Assembly: GCA_008692225.1 (NCBI GenBank)
Contig: VICG01000015.1
Span: 1,629,001 to 1,693,000 of the forward strand
Direction: 5' to 3'
Length of the DNA: 64,000 nt
From: Monilinia fructicola
Lineage: Eukaryota > Ascomycota > Leotiomycetes > Helotiales > Sclerotiniaceae
A program made the translations under genes and the position numbers. The notes beneath the pieces are model-generated. The model was not told the origin of the DNA, did not search any database, and worked only from the letters and a program-made list of their open reading frames with translations. This document shows positions 62,580 through 64,000 of the stretch, piece by piece (position 1 is the stretch's first letter; each line of letters begins with the position of its first letter).

Positions 62580-63776
62580 TGGCTAGGGGTGAGAGAGGGG
62601 AGATGGGAGGAAAAGGGAAGTGGACGGGAGAGGGGATTTCACTTTCATCGTACACCAAGGAGTTTTCATCTAATTTAGCAAGATGGGTGGAAGATTTTCA
62701 TGGAGTAACAGTAGCGCATCATCAGGGAAGGGTTCGGATAACGACGGGGCAATATACCAGGAATTTGCGTGATTTGGGATGAAATGGTCTGCGTGGCTTT
62801 CCTGGATGGTTTATGATATGATGATATGATAGTTAGGATGAATAAATGAATGATTAAAATAATCATAAGTTTTTATGAGATGGTGGGCTGGTGCTGATGC
62901 TAATCTCTTTGATATGATAAACATGGGAGCTCTTGAGATGAGGTAGATTAGTGAGATTTGGTGAGGGGTTTGGATGAGAGGGGCCATTGTAGAAGTTGCG
63001 AGGTGATTCAAGTCAATGGTAATAAGTTACCTATGTAATCAGGAAGCTTGGAGAGGTGCTTGTAAAGCGGGGAGTAGAAGGTATTGGAGAAGGTATTGGA
63101 AGTGCATATGCATAAGGTTACAGTTTTGGAAAGAGCTGGTGGTTAGTGACTTGTTAGATACCAGGCTGGTAGGATCGTGGGTATCTAAGTTATCGCTCGT
63201 GGGAAGAATTGAAGACCACGGAAATTCCAGTCAGGGATAGGGCTCACCGGGAGCTGGCATATGGATCAAAGGGGCTTTTTGTGGTGGCATCTATCCCATG
63301 ACTTGTTAACCTTCTAGGCGATTGAGCGGATTTGAAATTGTGCGGCTATCTAAGTACTGCGTTGTTGCGTTTTGAGATATCATCAAAATCAGATCTCGTA
63401 ATGGAAAACCAAAGAGCAGATGATAGATCGTTCTCCTATGCCATCTACCGACTAGGTAGCGAACCGATGTACGTACGCTATGCGCCGGCATTGGTGGGCC
63501 GCAAAGCTCATTGGCTGGATGTGGACGACACAGCCCCCTCGCTCACGAACCCCCGATCTCTGTAAAGAAAGGCCAGAGAATACAGCACGATATGAGCCTT
63601 CCGACCATTCTCAAACGAAGGGCGTTTGACACCCGTGGGAGTATGTATTCTCGAGAGCTCTGATCTGTTCTCCGTCCTGTATACCCAGTGGCCATGGTTT
63701 AACTTCCCCTGAGACCCCGACGGTCGACCAACTCGTCCTACGACTCCCACAGAGCATCCAGGGTGCATCCCTCCAG
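62580..63776. other. Intergenic region before the Zn2Cys6 gene
   Basis: No supported gene. Short open frames on both strands lack domains. Confidence 0.5.
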
Positions 63777-64000
63777 ATGGCCACTCTCACACCGGCAAGC
63801 GCATCTGTTTCTGCGTCGGGAAAACGAAACCGCGTGCAGCTGAGCTCAGCTGCGGCCCGTGTCGTCATGCAAAATTCAGGTGCGATCGCGCGCAGCCGTG
63901 TGGTCAGTGTCACAAGAAAGATCGGCGCGCTGCATGTGTATACCCGCTCCGGTAGCGAGGAAGAAAGCGGCGACGAGCTTGCAGAAGCGGTTTCAGCACC
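63777..64000 (+). CDS. Zn(II)2Cys6 transcription regulator, 5' part, cut by the window edge
   Basis: From the start MATLTPASASVSASGKRNRV the sequence leads, one frame over, into a zinc-cluster pattern: CGPCRHAKFRC then DRAQPCGQCHKKDRRAAC, i.e. C-x2-C-x6-C-x5-C-x2-C-x8-C. Such proteins bind DNA as fungal transcription factors; the metal-binding cysteines are all present. Frame shifts occur just before the cluster (about 63830-63842) and just after it (about 63945-63955), each explained by one missing base. The remainder lies outside the window, so length, target and function cannot be judged. Confidence 0.75.
   Translation, partial: MATLTPASASVSASGKRNRVQLSSAAARVVMQNSGAIARSRVVSVTRKIGALHVYTRSGSEEESGDELAEAVSA

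Overview
The window reads as nuclear DNA of a filamentous ascomycete. Introns are short (46-99 nt) with GT/AG ends. The genes are typically fungal: a fused GltB/GltD-type glutamate synthase, VTC4, AMP deaminase, a GH71 alpha-1,3-glucanase, a LysM-type protein and a Zn2Cys6 regulator. Gene style and the abundant CTACCTAGGTAGG-like microsatellites suggest a leotiomycete of the Botrytis/Sclerotinia/Monilinia kind. That placement is an inference; no species is claimed.

Layout. 1-5.1 kb: decayed transposon sequence with a chromodomain remnant, an intron-containing tRNA-Gly(GCC), an AT-rich pogo-like MITE and microsatellites. 5.1-10.3 kb (minus): a very large acidic protein with OB-fold-like ends of the telomere-binding (POT1/CDC13) type. 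10.6-11.3 kb: two 251-bp MITE copies in opposite orientation. 11.8-13.2 kb: flavin monooxygenase. 15.4-16.5 kb: eIF4E-family cap-binding protein. 16.5-19.8 kb: minisatellites and tRNA-Gly(TCC). 19.8-26.4 kb: AMP deaminase (minus), then CHZ1 and BET1 (plus). 28.4-39.1 kb: an accessory island with a GH71 enzyme, a LysM-type secreted protein, an unrecognised protein and several remnants. 40.3-41.4 kb (minus): APC15/Mnd2. 44.3-51.1 kb: GLT1. 52.6-54.9 kb: a decayed Mx-type dynamin GTPase. 56.7-59.1 kb: VTC4 polyphosphate polymerase with an upstream Pho4-type CACGTGGG site. 60.0-62.6 kb: an unrecognised fungal protein. 63.8 kb to the edge: the start of a Zn2Cys6 regulator.

The most striking global feature is that many genes, including conserved housekeeping ones (GLT1, VTC4, the eIF4E homologue), are each broken by one or a few single-base shifts. 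Most of these lie in short homopolymers, and summed exon lengths return to a multiple of three once they are counted. This looks more like sequence error than mass pseudogenisation. In contrast, AMP deaminase, CHZ1, BET1, APC15 and GH71 read cleanly. The dynamin also carries in-frame stops and is probably a real pseudogene.

The genes do not form one pathway. Housekeeping genes for nitrogen (GLT1), purine (AMP deaminase), phosphate (VTC4), secretion (BET1), chromatin (CHZ1), cell cycle (APC15) and translation (eIF4E) flank a cell-wall-related accessory island.
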